Below are positions 12,790 through 24,109 of a stretch of DNA of 64,000 nucleotides, piece by piece. Source of the stretch: Latrodectus hesperus (lineage: Eukaryota > Arthropoda > Arachnida > Araneae > Theridiidae). Below the pieces are notes generated by a model that had not been told where the DNA came from, ran no database searches, and saw nothing but the letters and a program-made list of their open reading frames with translations. How positions within the stretch are numbered: position 1 is the stretch's first letter; every line of letters starts with the position of its first letter. The stretch lies in contig CM075850.1 of NCBI GenBank assembly GCA_037975125.1, forward strand, positions 128,500,293-128,564,292. Direction: 5' to 3'. A program made the position numbers and the translations under genes.

Positions 12790-15700
12790 CCTAGTTAGAG
12801 AGAAAAATTCAGAAAATACTTGGAATAGCAATATCTGCTATGAAAATCAGTGCTTTTTAAAAATGAAATACTATTTTGAAATTTAAATTTTATAAATTAT
12901 TATAGTCGTTGAAACGTACTTAATTCTCATAAGAAAATGATTATTCATATTTAAAAAAGTCCTAAAAATAAATTGCTTCGCAAAAATATTTGTATAGTTG
13001 TATCAAATACAGATTTGTTTAAATCCTTTTCATTTTGAAATTATTGCAAAGTAATAAAGAAATAAAGATTATTAAAAATTATATTATTAGTGTTTTTAAC
13101 AATGTATAAATTATATTTTTAATTTTAATTTTTTTGAGAATGTTTTTAATAAGGAACATTTAATCTTCTACATTTAATAAGATATTTTTCCATGAAATTG
13201 TTTCAAATGATTTAACTGTTTGCAAACTCTTCGAATGAAAAAAAATAACTAAAGCAGCCTATTACATTGATAAGAAATAATAATTAAATGAATATTCGCT
13301 TTTAGCAAAAATTTTCTGCACAAATACATTAAATTTCTTGCACAAAAAATTAAATTAAAACATTTTTACACTCAAATTTCGTATTGAAATAATTCATTTA
13401 TTTTTATGAAAATTGCAGCATAATGCTTAAAATTTAATTGCAAATATTGAGGTTATCTAAATTATTATTTTGTAATTAAAATATTATCAACATAACACTA
13501 GAAATAATGCACCTACTTCAAATAAATTATAAAAAATAATAAACACAATTTTTTGATTAAAACTATTTTGTAAATTTTAAATTTGTTTTATATTAATTTG
13601 TATCTAAAATATTATTTTATGTGATTTTATCTTTCTCATGATTAAGGATTTCAGACATTTTTATAAATTTATTACATCATAAAATCACGAAAAATATGAG
13701 AAATAATAAATTTTTAGAGCAATAAGTTCAAGATTAGCTTTTTTGAATTCGAGAATGAAAACTATTTTTAAAATTCTCATATTATATTTTCCAGGAATTT
13801 GTACAGCAAATTAAAATTTTTGATTGTATATAAGTAAAGAATTTAAGAAATTTATACAATTAAAACCGAATCAATAAAGTATAAAGATGAACTCAAAAAC
13901 CAGTGAAAATTTATTTCTTTATTAAGCAGATATAGTTTAACAAAACGATAAAATGTGTAGATGATTCTGATAAAAAATATTATTATTTTTTTTTCTTTTA
14001 TTTTAAAGTTAATTATAAAAAATGATAAAATTTATATGAAATCAAAATAACGCGTTTTTAATACTTCAAAACGAATAAAATTTGATTTCTGGAAAACAAA
14101 ATTGAATGAAAATCAGAAACGATATAAAAAGGAAAAAGAAAGAAAATAGGAATGATAAATATCTTTGAAAAGCAAGATAAACAGAGAAAGTGCAAAAAGT
14201 GTTTCACGAAAAAATAAAATAATAATAATACTAAAGCTATTTGAAGGCCGTCTGTTTTCAAAGTCTTTAAGACAGTTGACAGTCTTAAGCGCACACTGCT
14301 TGCCAAAACCCACATGCGACAGTTGTAAAACATTTTTTTCACGTCTGGTTTTACGGAAATGTTTGTCTGTATATGAAAATATATGATTTATTATTTTTTT
14401 TGCTTCCTAATATATTTATATTTAACATATTAGTCATGAAATCAAGCACACACACACACATTGGAAATCAATTACTTAAATAATAATTGAATTTCATAAG
14501 AATCGTCATATCATTTTAAATAAATGTGTGTGTGTGATGATGTTATTATTAATATAAATACTATTATGAGATGACAAAATAAAGTTTTAACAGCGACATG
14601 CAGCTTTAAGTAATAATATATTAAAAAATTTCAATTCAACAGAAAGAATCGTTTGCATATAAACTACTGTAAACATTTAGGTAAAATCATTAAATAAAAA
14701 GCTAAAGAATTTACGATGTAATTCAAATTAAAAGAGTACATGAAAATTATTATTTATACGTTTAAGAATCTATTCTACTGTCTAACATTTTTATTTTGCA
14801 GTAATTTTCGTATGATATTTATTTAAACTAAAAATTTAAAGTTTCAAAATCACATCAATTTTTACTTATATAAATCTTTTAGAAAATAAATTAGTTAAAA
14901 AGAGGGTTTAAATTACTTTGTTTTACAGATTTTTACTTCTTTATTTAATTTTGTTAACGTAATTTGTTACAGACATGTAAAATTATTATTAAAAAATAAG
15001 ATATTAAAGTGAATTATAGTGCTGAAAAAAATTAAATTTTATCAAAAAAAGGTTTTAATATAATCTTCATTCAGCTATTAATGCTTCGATCCAATTATGA
15101 TATACTATATTAATTTCCATGAAAAACCATGAAAACCATGAATTTCCATGGAAAACGAAGCCCTTTTTTAAAAGTAATTTCCTTTTCAAAGAAAAATTCA
15201 ATTTTTATTTTGGTGTCGATAAAAATCCACACTCATGCAAGTTTCGTAATTTCCAAGTTTCGTTTTTAGGCAAAAAAGCACAACAGATTTATAAAGCATA
15301 TTTTATACAATGTAATTAAAATTTAAAATTAAAAAGTTGTTTGCCTTTGTAAACACATTTTTCTGCATATGCCTTGCATAAACTTATTGCAGTGTACTTA
15401 AATGCAATTGTGTCATTTTATCAAAGAAATGGAATTTATAAACATTAGTTTTATTAATTCCCTTTTTTTTCAAAGAGAGAAAAAATTTATGTAAATAGTC
15501 TCTTCAGTTTTCACTTTTTAATAAAAATTAACCTTGCATGTACTTTATTGATAGAAAATACTAATTTATTTTAAAAAATTTTGTAAAGTATATTCTTATT
15601 TAAATCTTAGATATATATCAAATTTATATTTTAAAAAAAATACTTATTTTACCACACAAAATAAAAGCCGTTTGAAAAACTTTTATAACAGTAATCCTGT

Positions 15701-16035
15701 CTACAAAAGCAGAAAACGTGTAAGTAAAAGAATTTTAAAATTCAGCTATGAATTAAAATATAATAAAATAGATAATAATTAAAAAAAGTTATTTTAAAAT
15801 CAAAGTAAAGAAATTTTTTAATTCATTTAAATATGAAAAAGTATATATCAGTAAAATTCAGTATTTTGAATTACTATAGAGTGACCTTGATAATTTAAAT
15901 TCAAACTAAGATTTTAAGCGTACGATTTAAATTAAAAGGAAAAAAAAAAAGATTTTTGATTTTATTTTTCAAAATAAAATTTGAAATTTTTATCTGGAAA
16001 TTTACTGATTTGCTGGAAATAAGAGTGAAACAAGC
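12790..16035. other. A+T-rich non-coding DNA
   Basis: No gene recognised. The CA/TG foldback lies at 14443. Confidence 0.6.
14443..14536. repeat. Short foldback with CA/TG arms
   Basis: The left arm is a (CA)n run ending ACATT, and the right arm begins AAATGTG(TG)n; about 60 A+T-rich bases lie between. It may be a decayed foldback element or two chance microsatellites. Confidence 0.5.
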
Positions 16036-16041
16036 CAAATA

Positions 16042-16379
16042 TTGGGTTGGCGAGAAAGTAAGATTTCGTTATTTTTTTGTCAATGCTAGAATTTTTTTCT
16101 TTCGAGATTTGGTAGTCGGTTCCTTTAGGTTGCTATCGAAACAAATTCGGTGCGATTTTGTATAACATGGTGTTCAAAAAAAAGCATTTTCGAAACATTT
16201 TAATTTTTTATTTTCATAAGGACAAAAAAGCAGCTGGGCTCACTAAAAGATGGAAAAATGGCAAAAGGGTATCGCGAACAGAATGGAAGATATTTGACTG
16301 ACTAAAATCCATGCTTTGTATAAAAAAACTAAATTTTATTTCCCACTAAAAACACAAAGTTACTTTCTTGCCAACATAA
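16042..16379 (+). mobile_element. Internally deleted mariner (mellifera-type), MITE-like
   Basis: The element is 338 bp with terminal inverted repeats: the left end TTGGGTTGGCGAGAAAGTAA matches the reverse complement of the right end at 18 of 20 positions, and both ends are flanked by TA (16040-16041 and 16380-16381), the mariner target duplication. The terminal sequence resembles mellifera-subfamily mariners. Inside, one open frame joins the first about 25 residues of a mariner transposase to a short C-terminal remnant. The DNA-binding linker and all catalytic D,D34D residues are missing, so it cannot transpose itself but could in principle have been mobilised in trans. Confidence 0.88.
16167..16301 (+). 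pseudogene. Truncated mariner transposase (N- and C-terminal ends fused)
   Basis: This 44-codon open frame starts with an ATG inside the mariner. Residues 1-25 (KKKHFRNILIFYFHKDKKAA in the middle) resemble the start of mariner transposases, the first helix-turn-helix region of the paired-like domain. They are followed directly by RWKNGKRV and EWKIFD before TGA, which resembles the usual C-terminal RWxK...G-Y-D ending. About 270 residues, including the DDD catalytic core, are absent at the junction near 16240. The reading frame stays open across the deletion. Translation of the product is not demonstrated. Confidence 0.75.
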
Positions 16380-16724
16380 TAAAACGAATGAGTAAACCAA
16401 TTAATTTAAAAAAAGCATTCTTTTACAAAACGAAACTAGAAATATTTGGTGCGCAAACGTAAGAATTTTTTCTAAACCATGTATAATTTAAAATTTAATT
16501 CATGAAAATGAGATCAGTAGAATTTTATGGCCTGTTAAAATTTTAAATCTCTTAGAGATAATCCTAGGGATTTTCTTGCAATATTAATATATTTTAATAT
16601 AAAAACTCGTAAAAAATACTGACATATTTTGCATCACAGTTATCTTCAGAATAAAAATGCTGGAATTTTTGTAAAAAAATCCACAAAAATTTCAGTATTT
16701 TGCAACGAAAGAAAAAGACAGAAT

Positions 16725-17065
16725 AAATAAAAATGAAAGCAAAAAGAAGGGTGGCAGAAAATGAAGAAAAAAAGAAACCCATATCACAAAACGAATATAG
16801 CTCCGATAAGTTTTTTGGGGTGACGGATTTAGACACTTTAGTAGCATCCACAACCCCAGGCAAAGGCTCTCTCTCAAAACAAGGGATCGTTGCCAACAGT
16901 CTCAACAAAAAGATGGGACGGAGTCCAATTTCTTACGCCAGGTATCATTTCTATATATTTAAACAGAGAGAGTGCCTACTCCAAGACTGATTTTTTTCCT
17001 TTCTCCTCTGACTGCAGTCGGAAGGGGTAGGACTGGTTGAAGTTTTTGGAATCAGAGAAGGTGGT
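16725..17065 (+). other. Exon-like GC-richer patch, function unknown
   Basis: An ATG-initiated frame at 16733 encodes a Lys/Ser-rich 85-residue product without known domain. Within it ACGCCAG|GTATCA (about 16941) is a weak donor. Downstream, a pyrimidine-rich run ends CTGACTGCAG (about 17016), a good acceptor, followed by an open 44-base segment ending GAGAAG|GTGG. The combination resembles two small exons, but no family supports it; it could equally be a decayed repeat. Confidence 0.25.
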
Positions 17066-17069
17066 ATTT

Positions 17070-17855
17070 TTTGTTTTTATTTTTTTGGACATTTGATAGT
17101 GTGAATCTTGTTTAATGGACTCCGCTACCTTAAGAAAGAATGAAGATGACGATTCAAAATAATTTAATTAAAACCTTCCATGTTTTTTCACCCTTTCGAA
17201 AAATGGTTCTAATAGGCATGGTGGAATGATCATGAGTTGATTGCATGAAATTTTTTAGACAATTTAGCTATAAAATTGGGAATGTTTACTGTAAATCTCA
17301 TTGTTCTGACTAAATCTGGAATAGTTGCGCAAGTTCATCAACTGAAATTGCTACACTTCTTGCATGAATGTTCATGGTTTAGTGCCAAAAGTGAGATCAA
17401 AAGATCACCGAATTGATAACGCCATGAAGTGAATGTTAACAAGTCATGGAATAGTTATAATTTCATGCAGATTTTTTCTGATGTTTTATTCAAAGTTAGT
17501 CGAATTAGATTTTAATTTTTTATTCATTAGATTTTTTATTCTGGTTCCATGTTGCTCATGTTGTATACTAAATAATTGAGTTAGAAAAGGCGTGTGAATT
17601 TCAAAGGTTTATTTTTAGAAGATTTCATTACATTACTTGTAGCATGGGGAACAGTGAAATGAGATTGAATTAAGAATTGAGAAAAGACAGCGTTATTTAG
17701 AGGAATGGCTGTTGTTCCACCAGTACTTAGCCCTGAGTTTGGATCTACCAGTCATATAGAAGCAGCTAGGTGGAGTCTTCATGATTTTGAAGCAGGGACC
17801 AAGCAGAAGACCCCCAGTACACGACCAGCCACCCCCAGAGGTATCATTTCACTTG
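17070..17855. other. Non-coding DNA
   Basis: Moderately A+T-rich, with no gene or repeat recognised. The last 150 bases before the SINE are GC-richer. Confidence 0.5.
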
Positions 17856-17860
17856 GAGGA

Positions 17861-17990
17861 CATTGCGACCACGCCCAGTTTTAACTTGCTCCAGCCGCCA
17901 TGAGCGAGCACGACGGATCTTCGTTTAAGCCGTGGTTCGAGCTCACTACCTTCTGGTAACGAGCGTGACGCCCCCGCCAACCGGGCCTCC
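17861..17990 (-). mobile_element. SINE family B copy (tRNA-derived), minus strand
   Basis: The reverse complement aligns with 57314-57452: GGCCCGGTTGGCGGGGGCG, GAAGGTAGTGAGCTCGAAC, CGAAGATCCGTCGTG, then GTTAAAACTGGGCGTGGTCG. The GAGCTCGAAC portion occupies the place of a Pol III B-box. It abuts a family C copy at 17991, suggesting a nested or adjacent insertion. Confidence 0.78.
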
Positions 17991-18353
17991 GTGATCCGCA
18001 GTGCGGTGGCGGTCAAGGCATCCGTCGGGGTTCGATTCGCATTGCTGACACTTGCGACTTCACTGCGACCCACCGAGTACATGCGATACACGTGCTCGCT
18101 AAATTTGTGGAAACGAAAGTCCTGCGGTCGGTAGCGTTGAGCAGTTACCATGGGTGTAATAGTCTGGATGAAAATTTTCATCCCCCTCAGTCAAAATTGA
18201 GCGAGTGGATTCTCTGGTAGTGCCATTCATCGGAGGAATCTTAGAGCAAAGTCGTATTTTCACCTTCGCGGTACTCTGAATAAACGAAAGAACCACCCTT
18301 CTGATTTAATTTCGTATCCGTCGGCAAACGAACTTGATTTATCCAAGTGTCAG
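17991..18353 (+). mobile_element. SINE-like family C, copy 2
   Basis: It is homologous to 1881-2241 over its length. The head contains GGGGTTCGATTCGC (B-box-like). It carries an extra segment TGACACTTGCGACTTCACTGC that copy 1 lacks and that recurs at 18398-18418 just past the tail. The tail is AACAATAACAA. Confidence 0.8.
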
Positions 18354-18419
18354 GTAACAATAACAATTTTATCGCCGCACAATATAAAATTTACTTGTGA
18401 CACTTGCGACTTCACTGCA

Positions 18420-19250
18420 AATTCTGAATACACTAAAATATGAGAAAATCCTTTTTAAACAAAACATTGTTAGTTGTTTATGTATGAATCTTGAGGTTCA
18501 ATTTAATATTCCTATGAACAAATTAATTTTGAATTTTCTATTAATAGATTGATGACAAGGAATGTTATTATGATTTCTATTTTTCAAAAATGATTAAATA
18601 GCAAAACAAACATTTTATTTTCCAATTTTCACATAGAACTTTCGGAAATAACTATATACTTGAAGTTTCGTCAAAATTGTCATAACTGAGTCGATACATT
18701 TTTATATTGTGTCTCTTATAATCTGTTAATTTTTTCAATTTGTGGAAACAGAATAATCAATAATTTACATAGTCAATTAATTTTTGAGACCTCGTGTCCT
18801 TGAGTTGTTGAAATTGTAAGCAGTAGATCTATTTTTATGGCACCAAATTACAATTATCCGATAAATGGTGTTACATTTAATTGTAATGAGAGAAAACTAT
18901 TAAGTGAAAGGTAATTTATAAATGGGCCATAAAATGTTAATTCCTGAATTTCATAAAAATTCATCATTTTCTTTTTAAAAACTTAAAAAATATCGCAAGC
19001 ATCATTTTTTTTTTTTTGCTTTCTTTTCCTGGTGTCTTTAGATTAGATTTGTCTTAGTTGCAATACTCACTTCGAAATTTATACACAATAATGAATCGAT
19101 AATATCTACAAACATATAAAGAATATTTGAATATTATTTATAAAGTAGAAAAATTTTCAAGTTAATTTGCATTGCGTGCGAACATCAAGAATTTTAAATT
19201 CACGTCAATGAAATAGAAAATAGAGAAAACGATGTAACGAAAGTTTGAAA
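18420..19250. other. A+T-rich non-coding DNA
   Basis: Nothing recognisable. Confidence 0.6.
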
Positions 19251-19254
19251 AAAT

Positions 19255-19605
19255 ACCTTGTTGTGGCTGGCATCGGCCAAGTCGAATAATATTTCCAAGA
19301 CCGGTGCCTCATATACGTGTTTTCCAGCACACGAGTACGTGTACCTTACCAGTCTCAGAATTCAAATGATTTCAATGTCATGATATGATGGAGCAAAGTG
19401 CCACCACATAACTTGGATGTTTGAAAAATCCTTAAAAAATTCTGTTTGTCTCTTTATCTCTCTTGTTTTTCTTTTTTTTTCCTATAGCAAACGATTTGGA
19501 GGACAGGCCTCACCATCTCACAAGGCTATCTCATCCGCCGCCGTCACTTCACGCATGGTTGGATGAGGAGCGGGGAGATCATTTTCGTAACACTTTTCTG
19601 AAGGC
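19255..19605 (+). other. GC-richer island with a splice-acceptor-like site
   Basis: A GC-rich block (GGCATCGGCCAAGTCG, GACCGGTGCCTC) is followed by a long pyrimidine tract ending CCTATAG at about 19488. Then comes a second block (CATCCGCCGCCGTCACTTCACG). The acceptor-like site would open an exon on the plus strand, with two open frames of 25-37 codons, neither with a known domain. Confidence 0.3.
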
Positions 19606-19609
19606 CTGA

Positions 19610-20316
19610 AAAACGCAAAGCCAGACCAATGAGATAGAAATGACTTTTGGAGTGCCCTTTTTCATTTATTTATTTATTCTTTACAACGTACTCCCAAAAC
19701 CACCTCCTAAATTGTGGCAAAGTACCTTTTATTCTAGGCCCTCACCTCCAATTTGGGACTCTTTTAAAAGTCAGCATTACCTGCTTTTTTTCAGTCCCCT
19801 TCCCCCTGACGGGAGAGTCCTTTGCCTGTTCCATGCTTTTTTATCTTTTGAATTAGAATGTGGGGGAAGACTCTTGTATTATTTATTTTCTTTCTTCTGA
19901 CGCTGTTGCTTGAAGACAGAAGAGATGATGATAATAAAGAAGTAAATAAAAGAACTTGTAGTAAATTCTGAGATCGTTTTTAACTGAGACAGTGGTATTT
20001 GTATTTGTCCGTAATAGGTAAGTGATTTTTTTTGACTGAGGTCAACGTAATGATTGTGGCTTCTTAAAACTGTGTTGGTGATTTTTCTGTGAGAACATTT
20101 CCTCCCACTCTACAGTACCCCAATGCTTCAAATGCTGAAACCACTGCGTTTCATTCTGCAGTTTTTATTTTTTATTTTTGAATATGTGCTTTACTTCCTT
20201 TCTTTCTCCGTGCAAAAATTTAAAATCATACATTCTTATAACTGGATCTTGCTGTTTGATTTTTTTCGCTATTATTGCTCTATTGGTTTAATTAGTGAGT
20301 TTTATGACTAAAGTTT

Positions 20317-20403
<87 letters not shown>

Positions 20404-21860
20404 TTGATTTTGACCGTGATCTGGTAAATAATTTGAAAAAGCTATGTACACTCAGAGATATAATTTTTTCTTATTAGTAACAAAACCGATAAATGACCTA
20501 ATTGGTGCCCCACTCACGACTTTTGGAAATTCTCTTCTACAAATAAACTTTTGTGCCATCGCTAATCAACGCGCATAGATCTTGTCGATACAATCAGTAA
20601 ATGTAACTAAGTTAAAAAATAAAAACACTTTCATAATCTTTAAAACTCAAAAACTGTGCCTTTATCCAAGGGTTATTACTTAGAGAGTTTTATTCTGTTA
20701 ATATTGACTAGAGTAACCTTAAAAATATACCTTTCAATTGAAATCTCTAATTGACATAATTGCTTTTCACTGAACAATTTCAGCATAAATATGTATAAGT
20801 ATAAATTAGGAAGTATAATTGACGTTTAAAAATAATTTTTTAAAATTGATATTCTATTCTGTAATTTATCAATGTTTATTATGTAATTTTTGCAATGTGT
20901 CATTTGGGCTTGTTAGGTCATGCGCTAGCGCAGTTTTCTCAGAAAAAGTATTATCAGAAAAATATTTTTGATAAGTACATTTTAATTACGTCAAACAATT
21001 ATTTTTATTGTTATTCTCCCCGATTTTCGGCAGGAGTGCTGATAGCTAAATAATTTAAAAAATAATGAATATAAGATTTTGAAGTTGGGACACCACATCA
21101 TTATCGAAACTGTAAAGATGAGTTCAAAGCGGCGAGGAACTCTCTAACGAGGAACTCTGTAATACTTTTCATAAACTTGCTCAGATTTTAATTAACAATA
21201 AACTCTAGAAATTTCAACTTGCACGATGAAATCACGCAACTTTTAATTAAGAATGAAACTCCACAAAATATACCTTATAGTAAAAACAGTTCTTTTATCC
21301 ACGACTATAGGTTGTTTTCAAAATGACTTCAAAAATAATGAACTGTAAAAAACTTCCTATGACCCAATCATTGAATAAAAAAATAAGATGAATTAGAGAT
21401 CACATAAAATTGTTTTTATTTCGCATTATTGCTGATAAAAAAGTTTTCTATAATCGTTTGATCGCATTAATGTTTTAAATTTACATTGAATTTGGGTGCT
21501 ATTACATGTAACCTCGTATTATTTTTTACTAAATGACCATAAAATATATAAACATTTGTTTACAATGAAGTTAATAACTAATTATTTTACACATCAAAAA
21601 ATAGGAAAAACGAATTAAAGTCATATTAAAATAAGACTAAGATAAAGTCGTTTTAAAGTAAAATTATTCCTCTTTTGGGAGAATAATTCGAAAATTATAT
21701 TTTAATATTCACATATTTTCTCCCGGTTATTTACGTTAACTTAATTCTTATTATCTAATAAATATTTAGATAAAATGTAACAAACAAATATTTGAGATAC
21801 ATAATGTAAAATGAGTGCTAAAATAAAATAAACTTTTTTATGTAATTTAGTTAGGATTCA
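19610..21860. other. A+T-rich non-coding DNA
   Basis: Contains the (TA)n tract at 20321. No gene recognised. Confidence 0.55.
20321..20400. repeat. (TA)n microsatellite
   Basis: About 40 uninterrupted TA units. Confidence 0.98.
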
Positions 21861-21862
21861 GG

Positions 21863-22010
<148 letters not shown>

Positions 22011-22394
22011 ATAAACATGCTGTGAGTGTAGAAAAGTGAAATAGTGTTTGTTGGGGTACATTTACAGAGGAGCAACTTTAAGAATCGCATATACTGTAAA
22101 CATTATTTTAATAATAGCTTCTTTCATAAAATTCCTCTTTTAAATATGACTTCAAGATAAAAAAATTTCATTGTATAAAGCTTTTATGTGTTTAATTCCA
22201 ATATAATGTTGCATACGAAACAACTTCCAAGAAGGCAGGAATTCACCGAAACCTTTTAAGTTAACAAAAAGTGAAGCCTGCATTGTTTTGATAGCTTGCT
22301 GTGTAAGAGTTAGCATGTAAAGTATGTAAATAGGAATATATAAAAAAATTAGCAAAACAGTTGTTTAGATGTATGCTTTCGGGGAAAGGGGGTT

Positions 22395-22515
22395 TCTTCC
22401 GGTTTAGCTCGAGCGGCTGGATACAGTTTTAACTCATGCCACCATGAAGAGGGTCGCGGGTAGGTGTTACAGATGGTGTACCAGGTGCTGGTCTGCGGTC
22501 GGTAAGCACCTGGAA
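22395..22515 (+). repeat. Possible tRNA-derived SINE fragment
   Basis: This is an isolated GC-richer patch. GGTTTAGCTCGAGCGGC looks like a tRNA D-arm (A-box) and is followed by a CATGCCACCATGAAGAGGGTCGCGGGTAGG segment where a B-box would lie. The B-box core is not intact and no second copy is in the window, so this is only a suggestion. Confidence 0.35.
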
Positions 22516-22964
22516 TACACATATCGTAGTTTTTTTTATAATTATTAATGTGCGACTGTTAAAATGTTGAAACAAATGTATTCCAAAGGAAAATATTTCA
22601 GTTAAAGAAATTAAATTTTAAAAGGACTGACTAATTAATCTGAATGAAATTTTACACTGATAAAATTTATTTGCGGTGGGAACAAATAGCAGAAGAGTTC
22701 GTTCGTTTTCTTAAAAATATCCAGAGGTATTCCACTCAAACGCAGTGAGCTTTCTTTCTTTTACTTCCTAAAAATCAACCATTTTAAAGGAGCACCATTA
22801 ACTTTTAAAAGAGTTTAGAGTGTCTATACTTTAATCAAAGTAAAATCCTTTATTTAATTTAATACCATAAAAGATTTATTAAAAATCGTAAATACATGTA
22901 ACCAACTTGGAAATCCTCAATTGATGAGAAACATTTGATTTCTTAAGAGTTTGTTACTTAAGAA

Positions 22965-23320
22965 ATTAAACAAATGAGTTTCTAGAAGACTTTTGAATAT
23001 GTGACATTATTAGAAAATAATAATATAATTCAACAAAATACTGCTATAAAATTATCATTTCAACGAACTAGCCATATTTTTGGTGAAAAATTACCACCAG
23101 AATAACGCTCATAAACGCTCGATTTTTTAAAAGTTTCAAGTTTAATTAAATTAATTTTTAAAAGTTTTATTAAACAAATGAATTTCTAGAAACCTGATTT
23201 TCAATTGATGAATTTACAGGAAAAATAAAAAGATTTATATTGTTGCACAAAATTATCGTTTCTTCGAAGTAGCTATATTTTTGAAGAAAAAACCACCTGC
23301 TTTTCGAACATGCTTACAAG
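22965..23320. repeat. Diverged tandem duplication, about 204-bp period
   Basis: ATTAAACAAATGAGTTTCTAGAA at 22965 recurs with changes at 23169. Later landmarks (AAAATTATCATTTCAACGAA against AAAATTATCGTTTCTTCGAA, then a GCTATATTTTTG-like segment and a CCACC) keep the same order. Confidence 0.7.
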
Positions 23321-23384
23321 TGATAACAGCATAAAATATAGCTTATCTAAAAAACAAAAAAATAGTGTACACTATAAGAGAGTG

Positions 23385-23690
23385 GATACAAACGGCCGCC
23401 ATCCCTGGATGAACTCGAGGTGTCACCGCCATTGTCGCGAGCGTTCAACCCCAGGAACCGCACAAGTTGAAGACCCTTATTACGTGATTTATTGACACCA
23501 CCACCTACCATAAATACATCCCTGGAAAAGTGTTGCCTTAGACGGTATACGTTATTTCTTCGGAAATATCGCGAAAACGTTTCACAAGAAAGAGGGCGTT
23601 CGGATCAAGAGAGGGGAGGTCTGAGGAGAGGTTATCTGAGGTATTAGGTGGGAAGAGAGAAACGATTATGCTACGAACAGCACAGAGGAA
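23385..23690. other. CpG-bearing island, candidate regulatory DNA
   Basis: GC-rich patch with AACGGCCGCCATCCCTGG, GTCACCGCCATTGTCGCGAG, TTATTACGTGATTTATTG and a purine-rich segment GAGAGGGGAGGTCTGAGG. No coding family recognised on either strand. Confidence 0.4.
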
Positions 23691-24023
23691 AAAAAGACAT
23701 TTTTAACAGTTGACAAATTGCTCTTATGTGGTTTGGAAAAATTTAAATAAAAGTATACGTTTTCTTGATGAGTTGGCTACTAGTTTCAGACTCATCACAA
23801 ACATTATTGACTTTTGGAAAAAATAAAATCATATTTCCTTTTTCAATTTTAATTCTTAAAAATATGTATTAGAGGAAATATATAATAGCGCATACTTTTT
23901 AAATGAAAATCCGTAAAAGAATATTTATTTTTACCCTTGTTTAAAATTTCTTTACGTTTGCAGACTCGATTTGCAACTTTCTAATTAATATGTTGAAAAA
24001 CTATGAATATATATATATATTTA

Positions 24024-24034
24024 TTTATTAAGTG

Positions 24035-24096
<62 letters not shown>

Positions 24097-24107
24097 CACT
24101 TAATAAA
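24024..24107. repeat. 84-bp perfect palindrome with (TA)n core
   Basis: The unique flank TTTATTAAGTGAAT on the left is mirrored by ATTCACTTAATAAA on the right around a TA run, so the inverted repeat extends beyond the simple repeat. Confidence 0.95.
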
Positions 24108-24109
24108 AA

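Noticed and set aside
16733..16990. Protein-coding gene of 85 residues
   Set aside because: No family similarity, the opposite strand is open too, and there is no transcript evidence; kept only as an exon-like patch.
23400..23480. Minus-strand RPFVS-like residues as the second half of the SoxF HMG box
   Set aside because: Only four residues match, a stop is close by, and no YKYRPRR-type motif follows.
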